This document shows positions 33,992 through 42,059 of a stretch of DNA of 64,000 nt, piece after piece. The stretch comes from Fictibacillus solisalsi (GTDB lineage Bacteria; Bacillota; Bacilli; Bacillales; Fictibacillaceae), in assembly GCF_900103485.1 (NCBI RefSeq), contig NZ_FNHW01000001.1, positions 345,418 to 409,417 of the forward strand. The letters are read 5' to 3'. Each line of letters opens with the position of its first letter. The stretch's first letter is position 1. Position numbers and translations under genes: made by a program. Below the pieces are notes generated by a model. The model was given only the letters and a program-made list of their open reading frames with translations, did not search any database and was not told the origin of the DNA.

Positions 33992-34056
33992 TTTCTTTCC
34001 GATGTTATTTATAGTAGTTTTAAAAAAATAGAAAGAATGCAGCTGGTGATGTAAGG

Positions 34057-34467
34057 ATGAAAAAAGGACCTAATTATTGTTTGTCTTGCGGTTGTTGCTG
34101 GGATATATGCTGGCGTGGGCAGGAATCTTTCCAACCATCCTCAGGCGCTCCAAAATGAGACCAGTACAACGGTTGTCACTGAAAACGAGTTACATGATAA
34201 GATTGAATGATACGAAAGCTCAAGATGCCATAAAAAAAGAATTTGATTCTCATATGTTTGATAGCGTAGGAGATGTTTTTAAAACCAGGGACAGTTTTGT
34301 TGAAGGCACCGGTGCGCTCGTGAATGACAAGGAAAAGCTATTTTATAATACAGGCTAAAGAGGGCGATGAAAAGAAAGCGGTTAGTTTTTTTCATGCAGC
34401 CATGGGCTATTTCAATAACATCAAACTGAAGGCCAAGTATCGTTGTGGATACGGTCATGCTCGTTGA
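34057..34467 (+). pseudogene. Multiply frameshifted small exported-protein gene
   Basis: ATG 34057 follows GTAAGG. The sensible N-terminus (LIIVCLAVVAGIYAGVGRNL, a signal or anchor helix) needs one base fewer in the A6 tract at 34060. The next part (NDTKAQDAIKKEFDSHMFDS through DKEKLFYNT) and the last part (AKEGDEKKAVSFFHAAMGYF) are each in a different frame. Three frame changes in about 400 bases indicate decay or sequence error. Family unknown. Confidence 0.55.
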
Positions 34468-34523
34468 TCATGACTTGAATGTTGAAAAGCAAAGGGATAC
34501 TCGTTTTAGCAATAGGAGGAACG

Positions 34524-34777
34524 ATGGAAAGAAAAAAAATAAGAACGTTCTACAAAAATACCGATACACAGCCTTTTGTGTAGGGTTAGCTTATTTTATT
34601 GTAAGTTTTACCCCTCAGCAGTGGGCGATGTGGTGGTTAATGCTTCCTGTATTGTTCGTTGCATTTTATGCTGCAGGAAAATTCGAGAGATCAAGTATAC
34701 CGGCCGGCATCAAAACGAAGATCTCCTATTCCTTGCTAATCGTGGGTTTTACCCTCTACAACACCTATAGAGGGTAA
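34524..34777 (+). CDS. Small three-helix membrane protein, apparent frameshift at start
   Basis: The best start, ATG 34524 with AGGAGG 4 bases upstream, leads out of frame through an A8 tract (34532-34539). With nine or six A it would read MERKKNKNVLQKYRYT and continue into the open frame AFCVGLAYFIVSFTPQQWAM, two further helices and the end NTYRG. As it stands, the open frame can only be entered from a start upstream at 34445 with no ribosome binding site. Either a sequencing indel, a frameshift mutation or slippage explains this. Confidence 0.5.
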
Positions 34778-34819
34778 ACATCAAAAAAACATCCCAAAAA
34801 GAGGATGTTTTTTTGATGA
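34778..34819. terminator. Bidirectional terminator
   Basis: ATCAAAAAAACATCC / GGATGTTTTTTTGAT forms a perfect stem with an 8-nt loop. It serves the small membrane protein gene and the convergent permease gene. Confidence 0.88.
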
Positions 34820-34821
34820 TA

Positions 34822-36186
34822 CTAAGCACCAATTCGCTGTGCGGTTATAAGAGCATTTCTTCTTATTACATAGGTCAGGGAAATCAAAAGATAAATCCCT
34901 AATGTCATGCCTGTAATAATAAGAGACGTTGTCATGATGATGCCAACCAGTATAGCCAAAAGAGCGATGATCGCCACCCATGTAGTATATGGAAACCATT
35001 TTACATAATAGCCGGAAGGCTTCGCTGTATCTTTGCGTGACTTCAAATGAGCAAACGCGATGATCAGCCAGATGAACAGCACCGTATAACCGAGGGATCC
35101 CATTAAATAATTGAAGGTCTTGCTGCCGGCAAAAATTGAGATCAAAACACCGGCATACAAGGAAGCCGTACACATCAAGATGGAATTTACAGGCACCTTT
35201 TTTGATGACAGCTGTGCAAAAATCTTTGGCACCCGCCCGTCAACGGCTTGAGTATAGAGAACACGGGAGGAACCATAAAGCCCTGAATTCATTGAGGAGA
35301 TGATTGCAAGCAGGATAACGGCATTCATCACATGGTCAGCCCCTGGAATTCCGATTAATTTAAACACCATGACAAACGGACTTTCATTTACTCCGTTAAC
35401 CTTATCCCAAGGAATAAGTCCTACAATGATAAAGAACGGAAAAATATAAAAGGCGATGATGCGCGTCAAGGTGCTGCGTACCGCTTGAGGCACGACCTTT
35501 TCCGGATGTTTGGTTTCGGCCAGGGTCACCCCGATGATCTCCGTTCCGCCATACGAGTAGATGACCACGAGCATGGCGGTGATCAAACCTGTTGATCCAT
35601 TTGGAAAGAATCCGCCGTGTCCGGTTAAGTTGGAAAAGGAAGGCGCGGTATGATGCCCAAAGGATGCGAACAATAACAGAATTCCGGCAAGGATAAAGAT
35701 GACTATGACGCTGATCTTGATTAAAGCAAGCCAGTATTCAGTTTCTGCGAAGATCTTGACAGATAACAAATTGACGACCGTAACGGCGACCGAAACAAGG
35801 AGAGCAAGTATCCAAATCGGTGTTTCAGAAAACCAATACTGAAGGAAAATTGCGGCCACGACCGCTTCAGCTGCAATATTGAGTACCCACATTTTCCAAT
35901 AGATCCAATCCAAAAAGTAGGCCGGAAATACGCCGAGCACCGATTGAACCAGATCACGAAACGTACGGGCACCGCTGTTTTGCACCGCCATTTCAGCCAG
36001 TCCCTGCATAATGAATAAAAGAATAATGCCTCCGATTAAATAAGCCAATACCACAGCGGGGCCTGCCGTATCAATGGCGGCACTGCTGCCCTTAAATAAT
36101 CCTGCTCCGATGCTGCCGCCTAATGCCATCATCATGATGTGGCGTGAAGTCATGGTGCGCTGCAAACTCTTGGTGTGTTTTTTCAT
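34822..36186 (-). CDS. APC-family amino acid permease under T-box control
   Basis: The 454-aa protein has twelve predicted helices. The N-terminus IMMALGGSIGAGLFKGSSAA carries the GSxIGxGLF substrate-binding motif of the amino acid-polyamine-organocation family. I chose ATG 36186 after GAGGGAAGAG over an ATG at 36225. The upstream T-box leader links expression to uncharged tRNA, best read as tRNA-Leu, so the transporter likely imports leucine or a related hydrophobic amino acid. It is monocistronic. Confidence 0.9.
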   Translation of the reverse strand: MKKHTKSLQRTMTSRHIMMMALGGSIGAGLFKGSSAAIDTAGPAVVLAYLIGGIILLFIMQGLAEMAVQNSGARTFRDLVQSVLGVFPAYFLDWIYWKMWVLNIAAEAVVAAIFLQYWFSETPIWILALLVSVAVTVVNLLSVKIFAETEYWLALIKISVIVIFILAGILLLFASFGHHTAPSFSNLTGHGGFFPNGSTGLITAMLVVIYSYGGTEIIGVTLAETKHPEKVVPQAVRSTLTRIIAFYIFPFFIIVGLIPWDKVNGVNESPFVMVFKLIGIPGADHVMNAVILLAIISSMNSGLYGSSRVLYTQAVDGRVPKIFAQLSSKKVPVNSILMCTASLYAGVLISIFAGSKTFNYLMGSLGYTVLFIWLIIAFAHLKSRKDTAKPSGYYVKWFPYTTWVAIIALLAILVGIIMTTSLIITGMTLGIYLLISLTYVIRRNALITAQRIGA

Positions 36187-36227
36187 CTCTCTTCCCTCTC
36201 TCTTTGCAATCTGAATCTTAACCAATT

Positions 36228-36284
36228 AAAAAAGGCTTATCGTCTCTTTTCTCATGGACTGAGAAAAGAGACGATAAGCCTTGG
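36228..36284 (-). terminator. T-box leader terminator
   Basis: A 23-bp arm starting AAGGCTTATCGTCTC pairs with its complement around a 5-nt loop and ends in T6. It is the regulated terminator of the T-box. Confidence 0.92.
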
Positions 36285-36510
36285 GCTGACCGCGGTACCA
36301 CTCTTGTTGATTCTAAAAAAACAGAATCCTGCTTGAAAACCTTGTAACGAAGGTTACTCGTCAAAACATAAGAATGCCTTCTTTCTGTCTTGCTGCTCCC
36401 GGGCGAGTTCAAAGGACTCATAGTCTGCGTTTCACCAACCCGCAGCTCTCTGCTTCTTACGTTATCACTTCTACTGCTCCCGTTCATTGCGTTTAAAATA
36501 CGTTGTTTAG
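36228..36510 (-). promoter_or_regulatory. T-box riboswitch, probably tRNA-Leu (CUC) specific
   Basis: On the minus strand the leader contains the conserved T-box AGAGTGGTACCGCGG (36290-36304) and a Stem I with GAACGGGAGCAGTAG and GGGTTGGTG elements. The 3' side of Stem I reads GAA-CTC-G-CCCG; pairing of CCCG with the CGGG at 36479-36482 places CTC (36405-36407) as specifier. The UGGN base is U, matching a tRNA discriminator A as in tRNA-Leu. Uncharged tRNA should favour the antiterminator over the strong terminator at 36228-36284. Confidence 0.9.
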
Positions 36511-36523
36511 GATAATGGTAACT

Positions 36524-36553
36524 ATCATATACGGAACATGCTGAACCTGTCAA
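36524..36553 (-). promoter_or_regulatory. Sigma-A promoter of the T-box leader
   Basis: On the minus strand TTGACA (36548-36553) and TATGAT (36524-36529) are separated by 18 bases. Transcription should begin near 36516, just before Stem I. Confidence 0.8.
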
Positions 36554-36649
36554 CTAGGATTTTGAAAAAGAAACTTCAGAGAGATTGGAATATAGAAGGT
36601 TATTTGAGTACAATGAAAGTATAACTTATTTCCCACAGGAGACTATTTT

Positions 36650-37657
36650 ATGACGAAACCCGATGTTAGCATTCAAGTGAACAACAATGAATTTGTATGG
36701 AATCAGGAAAATGGGCTTCTGACGTTTGATGGGGCTCCTACTTTACTGTTTTGGGATTCTGCCATTGAGATGTTTTTAAAAACGATCGAAGAGGTTTCGG
36801 GCATGGATGTTTCACAAACCGTATACCAGGTCACAGGATATCGAATGGGCAGTCTTGTTACGTCCTATTACAGTGGGAGAAAAGGAATGGATCATCTTTC
36901 TTCCGAATATAGCAATATTTACAGGAATGCTGGCTGGGGAAATTTTGAAGTCATCCATCTTTCACTTGAGGATCAAACAGCTGTTGTCCGGCTGACAAAC
37001 AGTTGGGAGCATCGTATTTTTAAAGGGAACAAAGGTGTGTTGTTGCCCAGCCATTGGGCCGGCATCTTTTCCGGGATCTTCAAGCGGGATATGTGGTACA
37101 AGGTCAAAGATAGCACGGTAACAGATGAGAAGCAGGTGGATGAGATTGAAATTTTCCCATCCGATTTTACAGTGACAGACAACATTCATGATCTGGCAAG
37201 AAGGAAGGAAAGGGAAAGCATTCAAGAACTGGAGAATTTGGTGAGTAGCCGTACAGAAGAATTGTCCTCCATGATCAAGGAACTGTCGACTCCTGTTATT
37301 CCTGTTTTGAATGACATTCTTGTCATCCCTTTGATCGGAAAGTTCAATGAAGAGCGCCTGGCAGATTTGATCGAAAAAACATTGTTTGAACTCATGAGGC
37401 AAAAAGCCCGCTTTGTATTGATCGACATGACAGGACTCAAGAATGTTGATGGTCATATCCTGGAAGGAATCCTGCAAGTTATACAGGCCATTAAACTTCT
37501 TGGGGCGGACGGCTACCTGGTCGGCATCTCTGGGGATGTCACGATCCAGATTGTGAAGTCAGCGATCAATCTGAATGAAATTCAAACCTTTTCGAGTCTT
37601 CAGAAGGGTGTGGAGTATGCCGTTAAACAAAATGGCTATGCACTGGTAAAAAAGTAA
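36650..37657 (+). CDS. V4R-like sensor plus STAS domain protein (RsbR-like)
   Basis: The 335-aa protein has an N-terminal domain (residues ~1-185) resembling V4R/XylR-N small-molecule sensors (YQVTGYRMGSLVTSYYSG, WGNFEVIHLSLEDQTAVVRL), a coiled linker (~190-215) and a C-terminal STAS domain (~220-330; ILVIPLIGKFNEERL, FVLIDMTGLKNVDGHIL). RsbR paralogs carry phosphorylatable Thr in this region and the TG of DMTG is kept. It may feed a signal into a stressosome, but the N-terminus differs from the globin-like RsbR domain. CAGGAG precedes the ATG. Confidence 0.78.
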   Translation: MTKPDVSIQVNNNEFVWNQENGLLTFDGAPTLLFWDSAIEMFLKTIEEVSGMDVSQTVYQVTGYRMGSLVTSYYSGRKGMDHLSSEYSNIYRNAGWGNFEVIHLSLEDQTAVVRLTNSWEHRIFKGNKGVLLPSHWAGIFSGIFKRDMWYKVKDSTVTDEKQVDEIEIFPSDFTVTDNIHDLARRKERESIQELENLVSSRTEELSSMIKELSTPVIPVLNDILVIPLIGKFNEERLADLIEKTLFELMRQKARFVLIDMTGLKNVDGHILEGILQVIQAIKLLGADGYLVGISGDVTIQIVKSAINLNEIQTFSSLQKGVEYAVKQNGYALVKK

Positions 37658-37696
37658 ATCGGACAGTTACTAGATTAATAGATGGAGGCTAGAGGG

Positions 37697-38116
37697 TTGA
37701 ATATTACACAGCAATGGAATCAGGAAGACAGCGAGTATATCCGCACTAAACTTATTGAATTCAATTTGGCCAACGTACCGGAAGACCTCAAGCATCCTGC
37801 TAAAAATGTCAGCTTTATGGTGAGAGATGATGATGGAACCATTTGGGGCGGAATCACCGGTAAAATTGCCTGGCGCCAGTTGTATGTAGACTTTCTGTGG
37901 CTGGATGAGTCGTTAAGAGGCAAGAGATATGGAGAAGAACTATTAAAACGGGCGGAAGACTTGGCACGCGAGCATGGCTGCCGTCAAATCCAACTGAATA
38001 CCCTGAGTTTTCAGGCGCCTGGTTTTTACCAGAAGTACGGGTTTGAGGTAGTCGGAATCGTTGACGGATATCCAGGTCCAGATCAAAAGCAATATTATAT
38101 GGTGAAGAAGCTGTAA
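37697..38116 (+). CDS. GNAT N-acetyltransferase
   Basis: The 139-aa protein has LWLDESLRGKRYGEELLKRA (motif A) and FQAPGFYQKYGFEVVGIVDG. I prefer TTG 37697, 9 bases after GGAGG, over ATG 37682, which overlaps that site and has none of its own. The FQAPGFYQKYGFE form is common in small Bacillus GNATs of unknown substrate. Confidence 0.82.
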   Translation: MNITQQWNQEDSEYIRTKLIEFNLANVPEDLKHPAKNVSFMVRDDDGTIWGGITGKIAWRQLYVDFLWLDESLRGKRYGEELLKRAEDLAREHGCRQIQLNTLSFQAPGFYQKYGFEVVGIVDGYPGPDQKQYYMVKKL

Positions 38117-38130
38117 ATTCGAGAATAACA

Positions 38131-38164
38131 GGAGGATTGGTCCCGGCCAGTGCTCCTTTTTTTA
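38131..38164 (+). terminator. Probable terminator of GNAT gene
   Basis: GGAG / CTCC arms with an inner TGG / CCA are followed by T7. The stem is imperfect. Confidence 0.5.
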
Positions 38165-38284
38165 TGCTGAAAAGAGGTATTTTGACACATTAATTGCCAT
38201 TTATTATGTGTTATTGTAAAAAGGGGATGTTTTCACTATTTAAATATTATAAATCGAAATTTGTAATATTTGGAGGTGGTCCAA

Positions 38285-38533
38285 TTGAATTTGAAAGAAA
38301 TGAAAGCGAAGTTGCTGGATTTAAAAAATAGCCAGCTCGTTCGGTCGCGTATTACGTACACGATTCGCTACAAGTCGGAATCCTGGATGACCATTTATTA
38401 TGCTGCTGATCAGATGAGGTATGAGATGCTTTACCACAGGGACTACAAAAGAAAATCCTTCACGAATATTAACCAGGTATGTGAAGCGATCCAAAAAGAA
38501 ATTCATAAAAATGTCAGGGAGAGCAAGCCCTGA
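38285..38533 (+). CDS. Small hypothetical basic protein
   Basis: The 82-aa protein reads (M)NLKEMKAKLLDLKNSQLVRS then a beta-rich centre (ITYTIRYKSESWMTIYYAAD) and a helical basic tail. Start TTG 38285 follows GGAGGTGG. The terminator stem overlaps its last codons. Family not recognised. Confidence 0.72.
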   Translation: MNLKEMKAKLLDLKNSQLVRSRITYTIRYKSESWMTIYYAADQMRYEMLYHRDYKRKSFTNINQVCEAIQKEIHKNVRESKP

Positions 38534-38546
38534 CATTTTATTTTTG
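38506..38546 (+). terminator. Terminator overlapping the small protein gene
   Basis: AAAATGTCAGGG / CCCTGACATTTT has an 8-nt loop and a T-rich tail. Confidence 0.88.
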
Positions 38547-38866
38547 TTTTTCCTTTGCTGCGATCACCCGGAGCCAATAACTCTAGTAATGAACTCCCGT
38601 ACTTTGAAACGAAAGAATGCTTTGTATCATATAAATCTCCGTTCCATACGTATGTTCCCGCCATAAGTTACTTTCCTCCAAAATGATTGTTTTGTTGATT
38701 ATAGTCAATGGTGTAGGGACTTCCAACCTCGTTTTGGGAATAACAGCCATAGAGGTTTCCATTCTTTAGGAAATACGAATGATATGTTTATTTATTTTAA
38801 TAAAGTTCGTTTTTTGTTGATTCCTTTATAACCGTTTGTTATAGTTACACCGTAATCAAGTGAATA

Positions 38867-38940
38867 ATCTCGTATATGCCCGGTAATATGGTCTGGGCGT
38901 CTCTACCTGGTTCCCAAAGCAAGAACCGGACTACGAGTTG
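38867..38940 (+). promoter_or_regulatory. Purine riboswitch aptamer, guanine type
   Basis: The sequence follows the purine aptamer closely: P1 CTCGTA / TACGAG, P2 GCCC / GGGC with loop containing TAATATGG, junction TCTCTACC, and P3 CTGGTTC / GAACCGG with loop CCAAAGCAA. The junction reads GGACTACGAG, so the base that pairs with the ligand is C, which specifies guanine/hypoxanthine (or 2'-deoxyguanosine) rather than adenine. Confidence 0.9.
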
Positions 38941-38993
38941 AAGTTTAACGGAAGTTTTCTATTTTAACTAGTGAGTTCCGATTGTGCTTTAAC

Positions 38994-39030
38994 TTGGTCT
39001 GGATGGTAGAGAGTAGTCCAGGCCTTTTTC
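38994..39030 (+). terminator. Riboswitch expression-platform terminator
   Basis: GGTCTGGA / TCCAGGCC (one G-T pair) with a 13-nt loop is followed by T5. It lies between the aptamer and the nucleosidase-like gene and is probably formed when the ligand is bound. An alternative fold using AAGTTTAACGGAA and TTCCG...TTAACTT may act as antiterminator. Confidence 0.7.
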
Positions 39031-39095
39031 GTATGTCATCCTCCGGTGCATGAAAGAACCAATTTCAGCAAAAGACGAACAAAGGGGAGATTTCA

Positions 39096-39971
39096 ATGGG
39101 AAAGAAAAAAAGATTAAAATGGACGGGGGCAGGAATCCTGCTGGTGTTGGCTGTCTTGCTTTTCGCAGGATGGTCCGCAATTTCAAATACAGCTCCAACC
39201 GCAGAAGCAAAGCAGCGTCCGATCCTCATTCAAGGACCTATGCCAATAGAGGCTGAAAATTTTGCGAAAAAGCTCAAGCATGTGAAGGTCGAGAAATCTG
39301 GCACCTTTGTGTTTTATAAGGGGAAGCTGAACAACTATCCGGTGATTGTGGTCAAGACAGGAAAAGGTATGGAAAACACAGCAGCAGCCACAGCGATTGC
39401 CATCGAAAAATACAAACCAAAAGCAATTATCAATCAGGGAACTTCCGGAGGGCACGATGCCAGGCTGAATGTGTTTGACATTGTTTTGGGAGAAAGAACG
39501 GTCAATATCGGTTCGTTAAAAACAGGAGATAAAGCTGAAAATGAAGGCATGGACCCAACGGCCTGGAAGCCGATGGATTTGATGGCATCTGAAGGAAGTG
39601 CAGGAGAAGACCCTAATGCGGAAAAGCCGCGTTTTTATGAGGGAGACAAAAACTTGCTTGCAGCTGCTGAAGCCGTGAAGCAATCCTATAGTAAAGGAAA
39701 GGTCGTTAAAGGAACAATCGGTTCTGCAGATGTGTGGAACAATGAGGTTGACCGGATCAAATGGTTCCATAAAACCTACGGAACTTCGGTTGAGGAGATG
39801 GAAGGGGCGTCAGCTGCTCAAATTGCAAAAGCCTATGATGTTCCGTTCCTTGGCATCCGTGTTCTATCCAACAATAAGGTGAACGGCGGAAAATACAGCC
39901 CGGATACAGCGGCGGCTTGTCAGGAATATGTATACGAAGTGGTGAAGCAGTACATTAAAGCCAGCCATTAA
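39096..39971 (+). CDS. Exported nucleoside phosphorylase/nucleosidase-like protein
   Basis: The 291-aa protein has an N-terminal transmembrane anchor or signal (residues 8-30) and a PNP/MTAN-fold domain: VIVVKTGKGMENTAAATAIA, INQGTSGGHD, EMEGASAAQIAKAYDVPFLG (the Glu-Met-Glu ribose-binding motif). It likely cleaves purine nucleosides outside the membrane. The guanine-type riboswitch upstream fits a purine salvage role. AAAGGGGAG stands before the ATG. Confidence 0.85.
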   Translation: MGKKKRLKWTGAGILLVLAVLLFAGWSAISNTAPTAEAKQRPILIQGPMPIEAENFAKKLKHVKVEKSGTFVFYKGKLNNYPVIVVKTGKGMENTAAATAIAIEKYKPKAIINQGTSGGHDARLNVFDIVLGERTVNIGSLKTGDKAENEGMDPTAWKPMDLMASEGSAGEDPNAEKPRFYEGDKNLLAAAEAVKQSYSKGKVVKGTIGSADVWNNEVDRIKWFHKTYGTSVEEMEGASAAQIAKAYDVPFLGIRVLSNNKVNGGKYSPDTAAACQEYVYEVVKQYIKASH

Positions 39972-39991
39972 AACAAAATAAATGCCTTAAG

Positions 39992-40024
39992 AAATGACGT
40001 GTTAATTGGAACACGTCATTTTTC
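39992..40024 (+). terminator. Terminator of nucleosidase-like gene
   Basis: AAATGACGTGTT / AACACGTCATTT has a 6-nt loop and a T tail. Confidence 0.88.
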
Positions 40025-40162
40025 GCATGAGCAGCCATATGCCTTTCTTATTTATGCGGAGGAGTTTAGTTGAGACAAGGAATTATACTTTGGCCGTTGA
40101 AATGATAACCCTAAAGACGTTTTTTTACATTCCTAAGTTATTTTGAAAGGATGAAAAGGAAC

Positions 40163-40768
40163 ATGGGAAAACTGGTTGTGCATATGTTCATGACGTTGGA
40201 TGGGGTTATTCAATCCCCGGGAGGAATTGATGAAGATCGCGAGGGAGGGTTTGGCTATGGAGGGTGGCAGGCACCGTACGTCGATGCTGAGGCCGGAAAA
40301 CTGATCGCGGCTGATTATGCGAGGCTCGATGCGTTGCTGCTCGGCCGCAAAACGTACGAAATCTTTGCGCCTTACTGGCAGCAGGCTCCGGACACCAACC
40401 CGTTCACCGAGCTGTTTAATGTGAAGCCTAAATATGTCGCATCTCGAACATTAACGAGCGTCGATTGGAACAACTCAAATCTGCTTGATGGAGATGTGGC
40501 CACAAGTGTGCCATTGCTGAAGGAGAGGTATTCAGAAGTGCACGTCGCCGGCAGTAGCGACCTGCTCCAGACATTGCTGCGTCATGAGCTGATTGACCGC
40601 ATGAACATCTGGCAGTTTCCGGTATTGCTTGGAAAAGGAAAACGCTTCTTCGATTCCGGGACGATTCCAGCCGCCCTTCAATTGCTTGAATCCAGAACGT
40701 TCTCAAGCGGGTCCGTTCTATTACGCTACGAGATTGTGGGAAAACCGACCTTCAGCAATATGGGGTAG
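40163..40768 (+). CDS. Dihydrofolate reductase-like RibD C-terminal domain protein
   Basis: The 201-aa protein starts MGKLVVHMFMTLDGVIQSPG, the RibD_C/YyaP-type signature, with LLLGRKTYEIFAPYW and VAGSSDLLQTLLRHELIDR. Such proteins bind NADPH; the substrate is unknown and true folate reduction is not implied. ATG 40163 is preferred over ATG 40151 because the family begins with MGKL and AAAGG lies at a better distance. Confidence 0.82.
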   Translation: MGKLVVHMFMTLDGVIQSPGGIDEDREGGFGYGGWQAPYVDAEAGKLIAADYARLDALLLGRKTYEIFAPYWQQAPDTNPFTELFNVKPKYVASRTLTSVDWNNSNLLDGDVATSVPLLKERYSEVHVAGSSDLLQTLLRHELIDRMNIWQFPVLLGKGKRFFDSGTIPAALQLLESRTFSSGSVLLRYEIVGKPTFSNMG

Positions 40769-40790
40769 GCCTTTAAAACAACTGTATATG

Positions 40791-40829
40791 AACAAAGAAA
40801 ACTCACCTATAGGCGAGTTTTCTTTGTTA
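40791..40829. terminator. Bidirectional terminator
   Basis: AACAAAGAAAACTC / GAGTTTTCTTTGTT with an inner CC/GG forms a long stem between convergent genes. Confidence 0.88.
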
Positions 40830-41138
40830 TTTTGCGGGATTTGCCTGTTCAATTTTTTCAACAAACATGTTGTAAACGTTCCGCTTATCTTCAAGCTTTT
40901 TTAACTGAGCCTTGAGTTCGTTGTATTTTTCTTCGAAAGGCTCTTGATAGGTAGCTTTAATATTTTTGATCATTTCTTCGTTAATCGTGGATTGAAGAAC
41001 TTGCTTGGTAATTCCAAACTTATAGGAATAGAGCTGGAGTTCCGTTTTTACTTTTTCATATTCTTCATCAATGTCTTTCTTTTGGCCCTGCAGCTCTTCT
41101 TTCCATTCCTGCAGCGCATCTTTTACATAGTCGTCCAT
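40827..41138 (-). CDS. Hypothetical coiled-coil protein
   Basis: The 103-aa protein is almost wholly helical and charged, with a heptad-like N-terminal stretch (DALQEWKEELQGQKKDIDEE) and a C-terminal coiled coil (YNELKAQLKKLEDKRN). No signal or membrane segment. ATG 41138 lies 7 bases after GGAGG; the adjacent ATG 41141 is 3 bases closer. Family not recognised. Confidence 0.75.
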   Translation of the reverse strand: MDDYVKDALQEWKEELQGQKKDIDEEYEKVKTELQLYSYKFGITKQVLQSTINEEMIKNIKATYQEPFEEKYNELKAQLKKLEDKRNVYNMFVEKIEQANPAK

Positions 41139-41320
41139 CATTGAGCCTCCTTTGTCTGTGTCTTACAACCCCATATATGTACACTATAAATAATTGGTAA
41201 TATAGCGGAAGTTTATGGGGGTGAATTTCTCGCAGAAACAGGCAGGTATTCAGCTAGTTCGTCGAGAAAGTAAGATTTGCACAAAACGGAAAGGAAAAGT
41301 AATCAAAGGAGGAGATCGCT

Positions 41321-41791
41321 TTGAATCGTATGGATCTGCTATTAAATGTTTTGGATACGACGTACGACAAGGAAAGCTGGTATGCCCCGTTTAAGGACGC
41401 TATTAGCGGAATAACGGCTGAGCAAGCGAGCTGGAGGCCGCCTGGTGAGGCAACAAAATCCATTTGGGAGAACGTCAATCATCTTATCTATTATAAAGAA
41501 AGGACAGCTGCAAGAATGGTGGGCCGTGAATGGACTAACAACCTTGATGGGGATGAAACGTTCTTGCTCACCGAACGTTCCAGTGACGAACAAGAATGGA
41601 AGAATGTTGTGGAGCGTGCTGAAGCTGCCCAACAAGGTTTACGGCATGCACTTAGTGAAACGTCGGCTGAGGATCTTGATAAAGATTCTCTTGAAGCAAA
41701 GCTGCTGGATATCTTGATGCATGATGCTTACCATACGGGTCAAATACTCCTGATCAGAAAAATGCAGGGATCGTGGCCGTCCCATCGTTAA
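41321..41791 (+). CDS. DinB-family protein
   Basis: The 156-aa four-helix protein has the DinB metal-binding histidines in WENVNHLIYYKER and LMHDAYHTGQILLIRK. Members are metal-dependent thiol-transferase-like proteins; the substrate here is unknown. TTG 41321 follows AAAGGAGGAG. Confidence 0.85.
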   Translation: MNRMDLLLNVLDTTYDKESWYAPFKDAISGITAEQASWRPPGEATKSIWENVNHLIYYKERTAARMVGREWTNNLDGDETFLLTERSSDEQEWKNVVERAEAAQQGLRHALSETSAEDLDKDSLEAKLLDILMHDAYHTGQILLIRKMQGSWPSHR

Positions 41792-41796
41792 AGAAT

Positions 41797-41826
41797 AAAA
41801 ACACCTCAGAGATGAAGTGTTTTTTG
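41797..41826. terminator. Terminator after DinB gene
   Basis: AAAAACAC / GTGTTTTT arms with a 12-nt loop can function in both directions. Confidence 0.7.
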
Positions 41827-41940
41827 ATAACTTTCATATACGGTTTTGATCCTATCCATATTGGACCAAAAGTCCATCCTTAAATTTAAAGCAACAATCA
41901 CAATCACTATGCCAGCAACACCTATTTTTCGCCACTTCAA
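41806..41940 (-). CDS. Possible 44-aa single-helix membrane protein
   Basis: On the minus strand a TTG at 41940 opens a frame encoding (M)KWRKIGVAGIVIVIVALNLR followed by a hydrophilic tail ending TLHL. GGGGTG lies just before the start but too close. It has one transmembrane helix and no known relatives that I can name. Confidence 0.35.
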   Translation of the reverse strand: MKWRKIGVAGIVIVIVALNLRMDFWSNMDRIKTVYESYQKTLHL

Positions 41941-42059
41941 CACCCCATTTATTTAAAAATAAGGATAGGTGATGAAAGAAAAAAGATTGATTGTTATGGA
42001 CTGAAGCCGTATAGTTGCAGGGATACTATTAATTTGAGGGAACTGGGCAGGAATAAAGC

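Noticed and set aside
34781-35173. Long minus-strand frame overlapping the permease 3' end
   Set aside because: It is out of frame with, and fully inside, the well-supported APC permease.
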